Assembly (NCBI RefSeq): GCF_028736155.1
Contig: NZ_CP117879.1
Coordinates: forward strand, 4,960,001 to 5,024,000
DNA length: 64,000 bases
From: Flavobacterium sp. KACC 22763
Lineage (GTDB): Bacteria > Bacteroidota > Bacteroidia > Flavobacteriales > Flavobacteriaceae
Direction: 5' to 3'
The notes below the pieces were generated by a model that saw only the letters and a list, made by a program, of their open reading frames with translations, had not been told where the DNA came from and searched no databases. Shown piece by piece: positions 7,938-16,536 of the stretch. The position numbers and the translations under genes are program-made. Positions within the stretch are counted from its first letter, which is position 1. Each line of letters starts with the position of its first letter.

Positions 7938-8270
7938 TTAATGAGCTGTAGTTTTAGAAAAAACATTAATTACAACAACTCCAATTATAATTAAAGCTAA
8001 GCCAATAATGGCTGGCAAATCTGGAATTTCTTTGAAGAAAATAGCGCCAATTGCGGTAATTAAAACAATTCCGACTCCAGACCAGATGGCATAGGCAAAT
8101 CCAACAGGAATGGTTCTGATGGCGAAGCTCAAACAATAAAACGCGCCACAATATCCAATAATGGTAATGATACTCGGAATGAGTTTGGTAAATTCTTCGG
8201 ACTTTTTTAATGCTGATGTTGCAATGATTTCAAAAACAATGGCTATAAATAAAAATAAAAAATTCTTCAT
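7938..8270 (-). CDS. SMR family multidrug efflux transporter (EmrE/SugE-like)
   Basis: A 110-aa protein with four hydrophobic helices, the normal SMR size. The essential acidic residue of helix 1 is present (Glu14 in FIAIVFEIIATSALK), followed by the family motif AYAIWSGVGIV in helix 3 and a C-terminal helix (IIGLALIIIGVVVIN). These dimeric inner-membrane pumps exchange protons for cationic drugs or guanidinium. Sequence alone does not separate EmrE-like from SugE/Gdx-like function. The gene is followed 41 bp later by fic and preceded by a small zinc-site-like gene, all on the minus strand. Confidence 0.9.
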   Translation of the reverse strand: MKNFLFLFIAIVFEIIATSALKKSEEFTKLIPSIITIIGYCGAFYCLSFAIRTIPVGFAYAIWSGVGIVLITAIGAIFFKEIPDLPAIIGLALIIIGVVVINVFSKTTAH

Positions 8271-8322
8271 GATTGTCGTTTTTTACAAAGTTAAGCTTTG
8301 TTTAAAACGAAGGGGAATTTAT

Positions 8323-8607
8323 TTATCGAATATGAATTTCTGCTTCATTATTTTTTACTTCATCAAAACAATCAATGCATAACATTTGAAAATCGGCTTT
8401 GGCTTGAAAAACATCAGTCCATTCTTCGCCATTATCAAGAAGCCATTGTTCGCATGCTCCACACCAGGCAATTTGAGGAAGATCTTCTTCGGCTTCTGAA
8501 TAGTAAAAACCTACTTTTTCTTTGGAGTCTGTTGCCATTGCAATGTGAATACAGCCAAAAGTCATTTCTTTTGTGCCATGTATTTCGCATAAAACTTTTT
8601 CGATCAT
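8323..8607 (-). CDS. Small cysteine-rich hypothetical protein (putative zinc binder)
   Basis: A 94-aa protein with no family I can name. Paired Cys/His positions suggest two metal sites: C7 and H10 (CEIHG), C19 and H21 (GCIHI), CGAC at 49-52 and CIDC at 77-80. The rest is acidic and soluble. A longer ORF on the opposite strand covers the same bases but has no recognisable features, so the minus frame is preferred. It lies 52 bp upstream of the SMR gene on the same strand. Confidence 0.7.
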   Translation of the reverse strand: MIEKVLCEIHGTKEMTFGCIHIAMATDSKEKVGFYYSEAEEDLPQIAWCGACEQWLLDNGEEWTDVFQAKADFQMLCIDCFDEVKNNEAEIHIR

Positions 8608-8675
8608 AATTTTTTTCTTCCTTTATTCTTCTAAATATTTTGGATTTCAAACTTAAACTTTTAGGATTAATTCTC

Positions 8676-10994
8676 CTATGGATTAAGTGATAATCCTACG
8701 CTGAAAAATAAACGTACTTTGTCGATATTATTGATCCATGAAGTATCAAAATGAATTGGGCCTAAAATAGATTGATAAGAAATCGCTGCTCCTCCAGATA
8801 TTACGAGACTGGTATCGAGATTGTCATCCCAATTTCCTTTTGGATTAAAGGCATGTTTTATATAATCGTTGAAATTATCAAAACCTACAGAAGCAAGATT
8901 GAAATGAGGAGTAAGATAAATTTTTCCGATTAAGTTTATTTGAGATCCAAGTTTGAGCCCCATATATTGTGTAACATTAAGTTCGTCTTCATGAAGTCCT
9001 GCAAATGAGAAGCGATTGCTTCCCGAACTTGGAATAATGCCACCTATAAAATATTTTGCAGCATAACCAAGTCCTGAAAACGGAAGATCGCCATTTTTCT
9101 CTTTATCCTGAAAAATAAAATAAGAGTCGAATCCTACAATTCCTGTAATTTTCTTTTTTATGGGCAATCTCTTTTCATAAGTTAAACCCAATTTGGTGTA
9201 GCCATTTGTTGAGCCAGAAATACGCTTAAAGTCTGGATCGTAAAGTGAGGCATCAAGATCGGTAAGAAGTGATCGCGCTATGTTTGATTTTATAATAGTT
9301 CCGTCGGTGGCAAAGAAAACTTTATCCATGTCATTATAAGAATAATGAAAGTTGAACTCGATATTGTTAAAGCTGTAGTTGTTGATACTTAAATAATTGG
9401 GGTTGTATTCACGGTCATATTTTGGTTTTAGATTTGTGTAACTATAATTTAGTCCAAAACCGACATAACTTTTTAGAGAGTTTAAGTTTCTGTTTACTTC
9501 ATTGTTGATTTCAACAGTATTGTAAAGTATATTGTCTGATGCTTTTCCATTAATATAAATTTCTTGGCGAAGTAAAGCTCCATAGGCCTCAGACATCCAC
9601 CACCATTCTCTATGCTGCCCAAAATTTTTCTGATAATTGATTCTTGCTTTTGGCTGTTCGGCAATATCAACCGTTAAAAGAAGACGTGATGCATCTGCAA
9701 GAACATTTCGTCCTGTGTAGTTAAAAATGATTCCGACACCTCTGTAAGTGTCATAATGAATTGAGGTGTTTAGCTGATTTTTGGCACGTTCAAATCCGAA
9801 CAATGTAATGCCTAATTTATCTTCGTCTTTAATGAAATAACTATATGTAATCTCATCAAAAAGATTGGTTCCCATTGCTCTGTTGATGCCTGCTATTAAA
9901 TCTTTGGTAGTATATTTTACATGGGTTTTGAGGTTGGCTCTTCCAACAACTAGAGGAAGATTTTCAGGACTTATTTTTTTGTAAACAATTGTGTCTAGAA
10001 CAAACTCATTTGGCATATCGGGCAGTTTATGAGTTCGCTGCGGAAATCCTTTTAGCTTTTCTGATAGGGCAATTAAAGCTGGAAGATTTTGATTTGTAGC
10101 AATTTTACCGTCTTTGTAGATTTCGTTGCTATTGGCAAAATCGGCAGTAGAAAAACGTAGATTAGGTAAGTGATCGACCAATATCGTACATAAATCACGG
10201 TTTGCAGGATTCTTGATGTTACTGGGGAACATACTGGTCTGCATTAATATGGTCATAAGATTGTTTAGCTTATCGACAGGCTCCATTCCGCCTCCGACAT
10301 CGCTTCCAATAATAATATCGGCACCCATTTGTTTGGCAACATCAGTAGGGAAATTATTTAATACTCCACCGTCTACCAAAACAGTTTTTCCGTAAGGCAT
10401 TGGTTTAAAGATAGCAGGCAGCGACATGCTGGCACGCATGGCGTAAGATAAACTTCCTTTGCTTAAAATAACTTCTTTTCCTTCAACCAAGTCTGTGGCC
10501 ATAGCTCTGAAAGGAATCGGCAGACTGTCAAAATCTTTGACATTGTATACCGGAAAGGTTAACTCAGAAAGGTATTCTCTTAGATTTTGATCATTTAAGA
10601 GGGAACCAATGCTGTTAAGTTTCCCATCTTTAACACCTATTCCGACTAAATAGCGTTGAAATTCTCTTTTTTCTTCGGCACTTACAGCTCGTAATGACTG
10701 CCCTCCACCTAAGAGTTTATCCCAATAAATATCTTTAGTGATTTTTTCTATACTGTCACCAGAATATCCCATTGCATACAAACCACCTATTATACTTCCC
10801 ATACTGTTTCCAACAATAAGGTCTGGAACAATGTGAAGAGAGTCTAATTTCTGTAAAAGAGGAATATGTGCAATCCCTTTTGCGCCCCCACCGCTTAACA
10901 CTAATACGACTTTAGGCTTTTTTTCTTGAGAAAAAATAATTTGCGGAAGGCTGAGTAAAAATAAGAAGACGAATAAATAAGATGTTTTTTTCAA
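8676..10994 (-). CDS. Patatin-like phospholipase with C-terminal outer-membrane barrel
   Basis: An exported RssA/PlpD-type protein. After a signal peptide (LKKTSYLFVFLFLLSLPQIIFSQ) comes a patatin domain with the oxyanion loop SGGGAKG, the nucleophile motif GNSMG and the DGG motif (VDGGVLNN), so the Ser-Asp dyad is intact. A POTRA-like segment and a roughly 400-residue beta-barrel (Omp85/surface-antigen type, ending SVGLSLNP) follow. Family knowledge suggests lipid hydrolysis at the cell surface. No ATG fits: the frame opens at TTG 11072, and TTG at 10994 gives a normal signal peptide, so that start is chosen with moderate confidence. Confidence 0.85.
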   Translation of the reverse strand: MKKTSYLFVFLFLLSLPQIIFSQEKKPKVVLVLSGGGAKGIAHIPLLQKLDSLHIVPDLIVGNSMGSIIGGLYAMGYSGDSIEKITKDIYWDKLLGGGQSLRAVSAEEKREFQRYLVGIGVKDGKLNSIGSLLNDQNLREYLSELTFPVYNVKDFDSLPIPFRAMATDLVEGKEVILSKGSLSYAMRASMSLPAIFKPMPYGKTVLVDGGVLNNFPTDVAKQMGADIIIGSDVGGGMEPVDKLNNLMTILMQTSMFPSNIKNPANRDLCTILVDHLPNLRFSTADFANSNEIYKDGKIATNQNLPALIALSEKLKGFPQRTHKLPDMPNEFVLDTIVYKKISPENLPLVVGRANLKTHVKYTTKDLIAGINRAMGTNLFDEITYSYFIKDEDKLGITLFGFERAKNQLNTSIHYDTYRGVGIIFNYTGRNVLADASRLLLTVDIAEQPKARINYQKNFGQHREWWWMSEAYGALLRQEIYINGKASDNILYNTVEINNEVNRNLNSLKSYVGFGLNYSYTNLKPKYDREYNPNYLSINNYSFNNIEFNFHYSYNDMDKVFFATDGTIIKSNIARSLLTDLDASLYDPDFKRISGSTNGYTKLGLTYEKRLPIKKKITGIVGFDSYFIFQDKEKNGDLPFSGLGYAAKYFIGGIIPSSGSNRFSFAGLHEDELNVTQYMGLKLGSQINLIGKIYLTPHFNLASVGFDNFNDYIKHAFNPKGNWDDNLDTSLVISGGAAISYQSILGPIHFDTSWINNIDKVRLFFSVGLSLNP

Positions 10995-11117
10995 TTTTTT
11001 ACTATTTAAGTATTTGATAAATAGATTCTTATTCTGGTTATTAAAAGTAAGCAGATATTTATAAAAGTACAATTTTTTGAAAAGAAATCTTTTTTAGCTA
11101 TAGCTAAAAAACAAATA

Positions 11118-11139
11118 AACCTCACATTTCTGTGAGGTT
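11118..11139 (-). terminator. Intrinsic terminator after the coiled-coil gene
   Basis: AACCTCACA / TGTGAGGTT, a perfect 9-bp stem with a 4-nt loop, 13 bp beyond the stop at 11153. A T-rich run follows on the minus strand. Confidence 0.8.
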
Positions 11140-11152
11140 TTATGGGGGGTAT

Positions 11153-11719
11153 TTAGTTTGATTTTATATTTTTTAAAAGAGCTTTGTTTATCTCTTCTTG
11201 TTTTCGTTTTCTTTCTTGATCTTCTTTTTCCTTTTTTTCGAGATCTGCTTTTTTTGTTAGCGAAATTTCCATTTCTTTTTTTAAATCCTCCACTTTTTTA
11301 GAGCTTGCTTCTAGATCAGTTTTGGATTTGTTTAGCTTTTCTTCCGATTTTGCTATTTGTTCTTTGGTTTTCTGAATGTTTTTTTGAACATCACTATTTG
11401 TATTATTAGGAGAATTTTCAAGTGCAGCTAATTCGTCTTGTTGCTTTTTCAAATCAGCATTTAGTTTAGCGTTTTTTTCTTCTATCTTTTGTTTTTTCTT
11501 TTCTTCATTAACCAATGTTTTTTGGGCTTTTGAGCTCTGATTGTGCAATTGATTGGACATTGCTTGTTGAGACCAGTTATTTTCGTCCCTTAATCGCTCA
11601 CTTGCCCATTTTTGATTTTGTGCATTGATTTGTTGGTGCATTTGCATTCTTTGGTCAATTTGTGCTGAAGCAAAAAACGGCAACATTATCAATAAAGCTG
11701 TAATATAATGGATTCTCAT
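11153..11719 (-). CDS. Secreted coiled-coil protein of unknown function
   Basis: A 188-aa product with a clean signal peptide (MRIHYITALLIMLPFFASAQ) followed by a Gln/Asn-rich stretch (QMHQQINAQNQKW). A long charged coiled coil of Lys, Glu, Asp and Ala then runs from about residue 65 to 180 (EEKKKQKIEEKNAKLNADL and similar). There is no lipobox, membrane segment or enzymatic motif. It is probably periplasmic. A dedicated terminator follows it. I do not recognise a named family; low-complexity matches to other coiled coils would be uninformative. Confidence 0.75.
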   Translation of the reverse strand: MRIHYITALLIMLPFFASAQIDQRMQMHQQINAQNQKWASERLRDENNWSQQAMSNQLHNQSSKAQKTLVNEEKKKQKIEEKNAKLNADLKKQQDELAALENSPNNTNSDVQKNIQKTKEQIAKSEEKLNKSKTDLEASSKKVEDLKKEMEISLTKKADLEKKEKEDQERKRKQEEINKALLKNIKSN

Positions 11720-11815
11720 AATTTGGTTTTTGGTTGGTTTTTTGAATCCAAATATAGATTTGTTTTTGAAAAATTATTCAAAAATATCTGATTAATTTAA
11801 AGATTACAAAAAAAG

Positions 11816-11848
11816 AAACCCGACAGGTTTTTAAAACCTATCGGGTTT
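11816..11848 (-). terminator. Terminator of ahcY built from a dispersed palindrome
   Basis: AAACCCGACAGGTTTT pairs with AAAACCTATCGGGTTT (one mismatch), and a T-run follows on the minus strand. The CAGGTTTT/AAAACCT core resembles the palindrome found inside the thiE-like gene at 33579-33610. Confidence 0.75.
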
Positions 11849-11908
11849 GAATATGTAATAAATCTAAGATCTACTCCCGATACCTATCAGGATTAAATCT
11901 AAAATAGA

Positions 11909-13225
11909 TTAGTATCTGTAGTACTCTGGTTTGAATGGACCTTGAACTTCAACACCAATATAAGCAGCTTGATCTTCACGTAAAGTTTCCAATTCAACGC
12001 CTAATTTAGCTAAGTGTAAAGCAGCAACTTTTTCATCTAAATGTTTTGGTAACATGTAAACTTCATTTTTGTAAGCTGCGCTGTTTTTCCATAATTCGAT
12101 TTGAGCTAAAGTTTGGTTTGTAAATGAGTTGCTCATTACAAAACTTGGGTGACCTGTAGCACAACCAAGGTTTACTAAACGACCTTCAGCTAAGATAATG
12201 ATATCTTTTCCAGCGATAGTATATTTGTCAACCTGAGGTTTGATTTCGATTTTAGAAGCACCGTGGTTTTTGTTTAACCAAGCCATGTCGATTTCGTTAT
12301 CAAAGTGTCCGATGTTACAAACAACAGTTTTGTCTTTCATTTTTTCAAAATGACTTCCAACAACGATATCTTTATTTCCTGTAGTTGTAATGATGATGTC
12401 AGCATTAGCAATTACAGTATCTAATTTTTTAACTTCATAACCGTCCATTGCAGCTTGTAAAGCACAAATTGGATCGATTTCAGTAACTGTTACAATAGAA
12501 CCAGCACCTCTAAAAGAAGCAGCAGTTCCTTTTCCTACGTCACCATATCCACAAACGATTACTCTTTTTCCAGCTAACATTAAATCAGTTGCACGACGAA
12601 TAGCGTCTACTGCAGATTCTTTACATCCGTATTTGTTATCAAATTTAGATTTAGTAACAGAATCGTTAATGTTGATAGCAGGCATTGGTAAAGTTCCAGC
12701 TTTTACTCTTTCGTAAAGTCTGTGAACACCAGTTGTAGTTTCTTCAGAAAGACCTTTAATTCCAGGAACTAATTCTGGGTAACGATCGATAACCATGTTT
12801 GTTAAATCTCCACCATCATCCAAGATCATGTTTAATGGTTTTCTATCTTCACCAAAGAATAAAGTCTGCTCAATACACCAGTCAAATTCTTCTTCATTTA
12901 AACCTTTCCAAGCGTAAACAGAAATTCCAGCAGCAGCGATAGCAGCAGCAGCTTGATCCTGAGTAGAGAAAATGTTACAAGAAGACCAAGTAACTTCTGC
13001 ACCAAGAGCAATTAAAGTTTCGATCAAAACAGCAGTTTGAATCGTCATGTGTAAACATCCAGCAATACGAGCACCTTTTAATGGTTGTTCGTCTTTATAT
13101 TCAGCGCGAAGTGCCATTAAACCTGGCATTTCAGCTTCAGCTAGTTCAATCTCTTTTCTTCCCCAAGCCGCTAGAGAAATGTCTTTTACTTTATAAGCCA
13201 CATAAGGCGTAGTTGTAGTACTCAT
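11909..13225 (-). CDS. ahcY: Adenosylhomocysteinase
   Basis: Hydrolyses S-adenosylhomocysteine to adenosine and homocysteine, clearing the product of methylation reactions. At 438 aa it has normal bacterial length. Visible landmarks are the substrate-domain segments [16 protein letters not shown] and [16 protein letters not shown], the NAD-binding GYGDVGKG near residue 225, and the conserved C-terminal KPEYYRY. ATG at 13225. It is a single-gene unit: its own promoter-like box lies 33 bp upstream and a strong terminator follows. Confidence 0.97.
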   Translation of the reverse strand: MSTTTTPYVAYKVKDISLAAWGRKEIELAEAEMPGLMALRAEYKDEQPLKGARIAGCLHMTIQTAVLIETLIALGAEVTWSSCNIFSTQDQAAAAIAAAGISVYAWKGLNEEEFDWCIEQTLFFGEDRKPLNMILDDGGDLTNMVIDRYPELVPGIKGLSEETTTGVHRLYERVKAGTLPMPAININDSVTKSKFDNKYGCKESAVDAIRRATDLMLAGKRVIVCGYGDVGKGTAASFRGAGSIVTVTEIDPICALQAAMDGYEVKKLDTVIANADIIITTTGNKDIVVGSHFEKMKDKTVVCNIGHFDNEIDMAWLNKNHGASKIEIKPQVDKYTIAGKDIIILAEGRLVNLGCATGHPSFVMSNSFTNQTLAQIELWKNSAAYKNEVYMLPKHLDEKVAALHLAKLGVELETLREDQAAYIGVEVQGPFKPEYYRY

Positions 13226-13542
13226 TTATAGTATATTTGTATATTGTAAAATTTTTGCAAATTTACGTAATAGGTTTTTAATTTTACTAATTTCTGTAAG
13301 ATTTGTGAAATCTTTAATTTCTTAATCCATAGAATGTTAATCTAAAAATCGTTTTTAACTATATAAGTGATGTAAGTTCATTTAAAAAAGATTCGGAAAC
13401 TATTACCTTTGTTGCGAATTGCTTATATTTACTAATGCATTCTTTAATCCAACAGTTATATTTTCTTAAATGACTTGTATGGTTTAAAATTTACCACAAA
13501 ACATTTTATTATTAATCATTTGCCATTTATAATTAAAAAGCA
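13226..13542. other. Divergent intergenic region between ahcY and the PPTase gene
   Basis: 317 bp without a credible ORF. It holds an ahcY-directed -7 match (TAAATTTG on the minus strand, 13258-13265) and a plus-strand -7 match TACCTTTG at 13404-13411. At 13361-13383 there is a 23-bp segment that matches 21/23 to part of the arm of the nested repeat at 52217-52344. I see nothing else structured. Confidence 0.5.
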
Positions 13543-14193
13543 ATGCCTTTATTTCAGACCATACAATTCAACGAAAATACTAAAATTCTAATTTGGGAAA
13601 TAACCGAATCTTTTGAAGAATTGTACAGTCGCGTTACTTTGAAAGAAAAGACGCAACGCAGACTAGACGGAATGAAATCTCAAATGCATCAGCGTGCTTT
13701 TTTAAGTGTTCGAATGCTGATTCAGGAAATGGGGTTTACAGATAAAGATCTGCATTATGATGAATTCGGGAAACCGTATTTTGATTGTGATAATCATATC
13801 TCAATTACACATTCGTACCATTTTGCGGCGATTATTATAAGCAAAGAAAAGGTTGGAATTGATATGGAATTACAGCGCGATAAAATTCAGAGAATTGCAG
13901 ATAAATTTACAGATTTCGAATGCAAGTATTTAGAACCGAAATCTACAGAAGAATACATAAAAAAACTTACCGTTATCTGGGGTGCCAAAGAGGCAATCTT
14001 TAAAATTAGAAATGAAAAAGGTATAAGTTTTAAAGATCATATTAATGTAAACAACTTCTCTTTAGAAGAAACCCAAACGCAGGCAAGTCTTCATTTTGAT
14101 AATTTGATTAAGGATTTTGATGTTCATTATCAGGAAGTTCAATCAGATAATTTTGAGGGAACTTTTACTTTGGTTTATGCTTTTGAGAAATAA
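13543..14193 (+). CDS. 4'-phosphopantetheinyl transferase superfamily protein
   Basis: Transfers phosphopantetheine from CoA to a carrier protein serine. The 216-aa Sfp-type layout is complete: ISITHSYHFAAIIIS, the Mg-binding GIDMELQRDKI, and the signature WGAKEAIFK. ATG at 13543. Bacteroidota often have one Sfp-type enzyme that serves acyl carrier proteins. There is no polyketide or peptide synthetase nearby, so the target cannot be read from context. It is followed by a repeat-rich gap and converges on the haemoglobin operon. Confidence 0.9.
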   Translation: MPLFQTIQFNENTKILIWEITESFEELYSRVTLKEKTQRRLDGMKSQMHQRAFLSVRMLIQEMGFTDKDLHYDEFGKPYFDCDNHISITHSYHFAAIIISKEKVGIDMELQRDKIQRIADKFTDFECKYLEPKSTEEYIKKLTVIWGAKEAIFKIRNEKGISFKDHINVNNFSLEETQTQASLHFDNLIKDFDVHYQEVQSDNFEGTFTLVYAFEK

Positions 14194-14206
14194 AGTTTTA
14201 ATATAA

Positions 14207-14291
14207 AAATTCCAAATTCCAAATTCCAAATATGAAGATTTATTTTCAATTTTGTCATTTCGAGGAACGAGGAATCTTCGCAAGAAACTCC
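14207..14291. repeat. Intergenic repeat cluster (AAATTCCA words, then GTCATTTCGAGGAACGAGGAA element)
   Basis: Three tandem AAATTCCA-type words lie at 14207-14232. At 14254-14291 there is an element reading GTCATTTCGAGGAACGAG and then GAATCTTCGCAAGAAACTCC. The latter is related to the element at 23217-23240. Both families recur in this window's intergenic DNA. Confidence 0.6.
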
Positions 14292-14331
14292 GCAAAGTAA
14301 ATCATATGTCTTTTAAATAAATAAAAGAATT

Positions 14332-14730
14332 TTAAATCTCGCTTTCTTTTTGTCTGTGCTGAAACATACTCATGTACAGAAAAGTGCTCATTTTACGGGC
14401 GCGTCTTTTTAGTGTTTCGGCATTCTCACCTTCAAAATGTTCGTCAATAGTTTGAAACCAATGATTTAACCAGATTCCGAATTCATTAGGAGTAATTTTT
14501 TCATCAAAATGAGCGTCAACTTCGTTGTGAACAGCATGAGGGTTTCCTTTGTATTTTCGGACACCAAATAGATTGGTTTCCCAAAAATCTGTCAGTTTTT
14601 CGAGATGCGCATCCCAATCAGAAATCATTTCATTAAAATAAAAGCCGATTTCTCGATCGGCTCTTATTTTAGCATAAAATTGATGCACTAAAAAAGATAC
14701 ATCAGCTCTATTTTCTATTTGTTTTTTCAT
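14332..14730 (-). CDS. Group III truncated haemoglobin
   Basis: A haem protein of the 2-over-2 globin fold, group III (HbP type), 132 aa. Group features are visible: the B-helix FLVHQFYAKIRAD with its tyrosine, WETNLFGVRKYKGNPHAVH holding the proximal histidine region, and WLNHWFQTID with the conserved G-helix tryptophan. Such globins bind O2 or NO and are often linked to low oxygen or nitrosative stress. It overlaps the upstream small membrane gene by 4 bp (ATGA-type coupling). A Crp/Fnr-like site precedes this pair. Confidence 0.92.
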   Translation of the reverse strand: MKKQIENRADVSFLVHQFYAKIRADREIGFYFNEMISDWDAHLEKLTDFWETNLFGVRKYKGNPHAVHNEVDAHFDEKITPNEFGIWLNHWFQTIDEHFEGENAETLKRRARKMSTFLYMSMFQHRQKESEI

Positions 14731-15014
14731 AGAATAAAACTATTCAAAAGTATAAAGAACAAGCTTAAAAGTGTGCTTAGCATAATAAGATTGAAAACCA
14801 CTTTGTGTTTCATTTGCGCTAAGATAGATGTATTTGCAAAAACACAGGCTAGAACAATAATTCCTAATTGAATCATTTGCGGAATAGAAGTTCCGTTGGC
14901 TAAAACATACATAGCTGCAGCGCCTCCTAAACAGCTTTGTCCAATTACTGCCATTGCAGCAGAACCCATATAATTTCTATTGAAAATGTCGAATGTTGTT
15001 TGATATAGTGTCAT
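14727..15014 (-). CDS. Small integral membrane protein of the haemoglobin operon
   Basis: 95 aa with about three hydrophobic segments (GSAAMAVIGQSCLGGAAAMYVL, IQLGIIVLACVFANTSIL, VFNLIMLSTLLSLFFILL). I know no assigned function. It is translationally coupled to the truncated globin (4-bp overlap), so it probably works in the same response, perhaps at the membrane. Its promoter region holds a perfect -7 box and an 8-bp-arm inverted repeat. Confidence 0.8.
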   Translation of the reverse strand: MTLYQTTFDIFNRNYMGSAAMAVIGQSCLGGAAAMYVLANGTSIPQMIQLGIIVLACVFANTSILAQMKHKVVFNLIMLSTLLSLFFILLNSFIL

Positions 15015-15036
15015 GGTATTCAGTTTTTTATATCAA

Positions 15037-15085
15037 CAAAATTACAGCTACAATAGTACTGCATTTTATGACTTTAATCATAAAA
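15037..15085 (-). promoter_or_regulatory. Promoter of the globin operon with a Crp/Fnr-type site
   Basis: A minus-strand TAATTTTG (15037-15044) matches the Bacteroidota -7 box TAnnTTTG. Upstream lies TTTTATGA-N6-TCATAAAA (15064-15071 and 15078-15085), a perfect 8-bp inverted repeat with CRP-like spacing. If transcription starts about 4 nt after the -7 box, the dyad centre is near -41, the usual place for a class II activator. No -33 TTTG is present, as expected for an activated promoter. The Crp/Fnr gene ends 12 bp away. Confidence 0.65.
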
Positions 15086-15096
15086 CGGGAATTTTT

Positions 15097-15693
15097 TTAT
15101 CTGTATACTTTTCGATTAATAATCTTCAGTTCGCCTTTTTTCTCTAATGCTTTTATTGTTCTAATAACCGTTTCTACACGTAAACCAGTTAAATCTCCAA
15201 TTTGCTGTCTGGTAAAATTAATGAGATAGCCATTTTTATCTTTTTGAAAATTGAAATAAGCAATTCCGTGATCAATCAGTTTTAGAACGCGATGCTCGGG
15301 TTCATGCGTCGAGATTTCGGCAGCCATAACTGATTTATAATACAATCTTTGTGCTAGATTTTCGATTATTTGAATACTTACTTTTGGATTTTCTTCTAAA
15401 AGCTTCATGAAGTTTTCTTTTGGAAGAATAAAAAGCTCAGTGTTTTCAACAGCTATTGCATTTGCTGGATATTTTTGATTTAAGAATAATGGAGGTTCTC
15501 CAAAAGATTGTCCATTATAAAATATGCCTTGAATAAATTCGCGTCCGTCATCATTGTAATTACTCATCTTTACTTCACCAGAAATAATCTGGTAGTAATT
15601 TGACGGAAGATTCCCTTCTTCAAAAATAATGTCATTTTTAGTAAATGATTTTTTTATAACTCCGTACTTTTCTAGTAATCCAACTGTAATCAT
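15097..15693 (-). CDS. Crp/Fnr family transcriptional regulator
   Basis: 198 aa: cyclic-nucleotide-binding-like barrel (IIFEEGNLPSNYYQIISGEVKMSNY, GQSFGEPPLFL), a long dimer helix, and a C-terminal winged helix (FTRQQIGDLTGLRVETVIRTIKALEKKG). The protein has no cysteine, so it cannot carry an Fnr-type iron-sulphur cluster. The barrel lacks the clear cAMP pocket Arg-Ser pair. The signal is therefore unknown. It sits directly upstream of the haemoglobin pair and probably regulates it through the dyad at 15064-15085. A TATATTTG box at 15727-15734 may be its own -7 element. Confidence 0.9.
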   Translation of the reverse strand: MITVGLLEKYGVIKKSFTKNDIIFEEGNLPSNYYQIISGEVKMSNYNDDGREFIQGIFYNGQSFGEPPLFLNQKYPANAIAVENTELFILPKENFMKLLEENPKVSIQIIENLAQRLYYKSVMAAEISTHEPEHRVLKLIDHGIAYFNFQKDKNGYLINFTRQQIGDLTGLRVETVIRTIKALEKKGELKIINRKVYR

Positions 15694-15787
15694 AATGTGT
15701 TATTTACGTTATCAAAAGACGCTCAACAAATATAATTCATTCAAAATAGTTCTTCTACATTAAAAATCTTTTACTTTTACACCCCGT

Positions 15788-16516
15788 ATGCAAGAACAAA
15801 TACTCACTATTAGACAACAGATTTTAGAAGCTAAAAGCAATGGCCAAAAATTACTGGCAGTGCTTTTGGATCCTGATAAAATTGTATTGGAAAATGTCAA
15901 TCATTTAATTGAAAAAATTAATGGTTCGCCTGCGACTCACATTTTTGTTGGAGGAAGTATTGTTCAGAACAACATTTTAGAAGAATTGATTTCGGAGTTA
16001 AAGCAAAAAACAAACCTTCCTGTTATTTTGTTTCCAGGAGACCCTTCTCAGATTTCACCAAAAGCAGATGGTATTTTGTTTCTTTCTTTATTGTCTGGCC
16101 GAAATCCAGATTATTTGATTGAATATCAGGTTCAGGCTGCTCCAATTCTTAAGAAAACAAGTTTAGAAGTTATTTCTACAGGTTATATTTTAATTGAAAG
16201 CGGCAATGAGACAGCTGTTGCCCGTGTGAGTAAAACAAAACCTTTAAGTCGTGAGAATCTTGATTTGGTTTTGGCAACAGCACAAGCGGGTGAAATGCTA
16301 GGGAATCAGCTCATTTATTTAGAAGCGGGAAGTGGTGCAAAACAGTCTGTTCCAACAGAAATGATTGAACTTATTTCTCAAAACATTCAAATTCCTGTTA
16401 TTGTTGGTGGAGGAATTGTAGATTTGCAAGGAATTCAAAAAGCCTATCAGGCTGGAGCAGATTTGGTTGTTATTGGAACTGCTTTTGAAAATAACAGTCG
16501 TTTTTTTGAGTTATAA
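15788..16516 (+). CDS. Geranylgeranylglyceryl/heptaprenylglyceryl phosphate synthase (PcrB-like)
   Basis: Forms an ether link between a polyprenyl diphosphate and sn-glycerol-1-phosphate; TIM-barrel prenyltransferase. Visible motifs: LLAVLLDPDK at the N-terminus, HIFVGGSIV, FPGDPSQISPKADGILFLSLLSGRNP, YLEAGSGAKQSVP, and the phosphate-binding VIVGGGIVD...ADLVVIGTAFE. 242 aa matches the group II enzymes known from Bacteroidota. ATG at 15788. It is followed 20 bp later by pnuC on the same strand, which suggests co-transcription without an obvious metabolic link. Confidence 0.92.
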   Translation: MQEQILTIRQQILEAKSNGQKLLAVLLDPDKIVLENVNHLIEKINGSPATHIFVGGSIVQNNILEELISELKQKTNLPVILFPGDPSQISPKADGILFLSLLSGRNPDYLIEYQVQAAPILKKTSLEVISTGYILIESGNETAVARVSKTKPLSRENLDLVLATAQAGEMLGNQLIYLEAGSGAKQSVPTEMIELISQNIQIPVIVGGGIVDLQGIQKAYQAGADLVVIGTAFENNSRFFEL

Positions 16517-16536
16517 AAGACAAATACCACATTTTC

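Noticed and set aside
6937..8607. Fic toxin-antitoxin module
   Set aside because: The inhibitory motif is within the Fic protein itself (class II) and neighbours are an SMR pump and an acetyltransferase, so no separate antitoxin is supported.
8298..8609. 103-codon plus-strand ORF opposite the Cys-rich small gene
   Set aside because: No recognisable features; the minus frame has ordered CxxC pairs and fits the minus-strand gene row.
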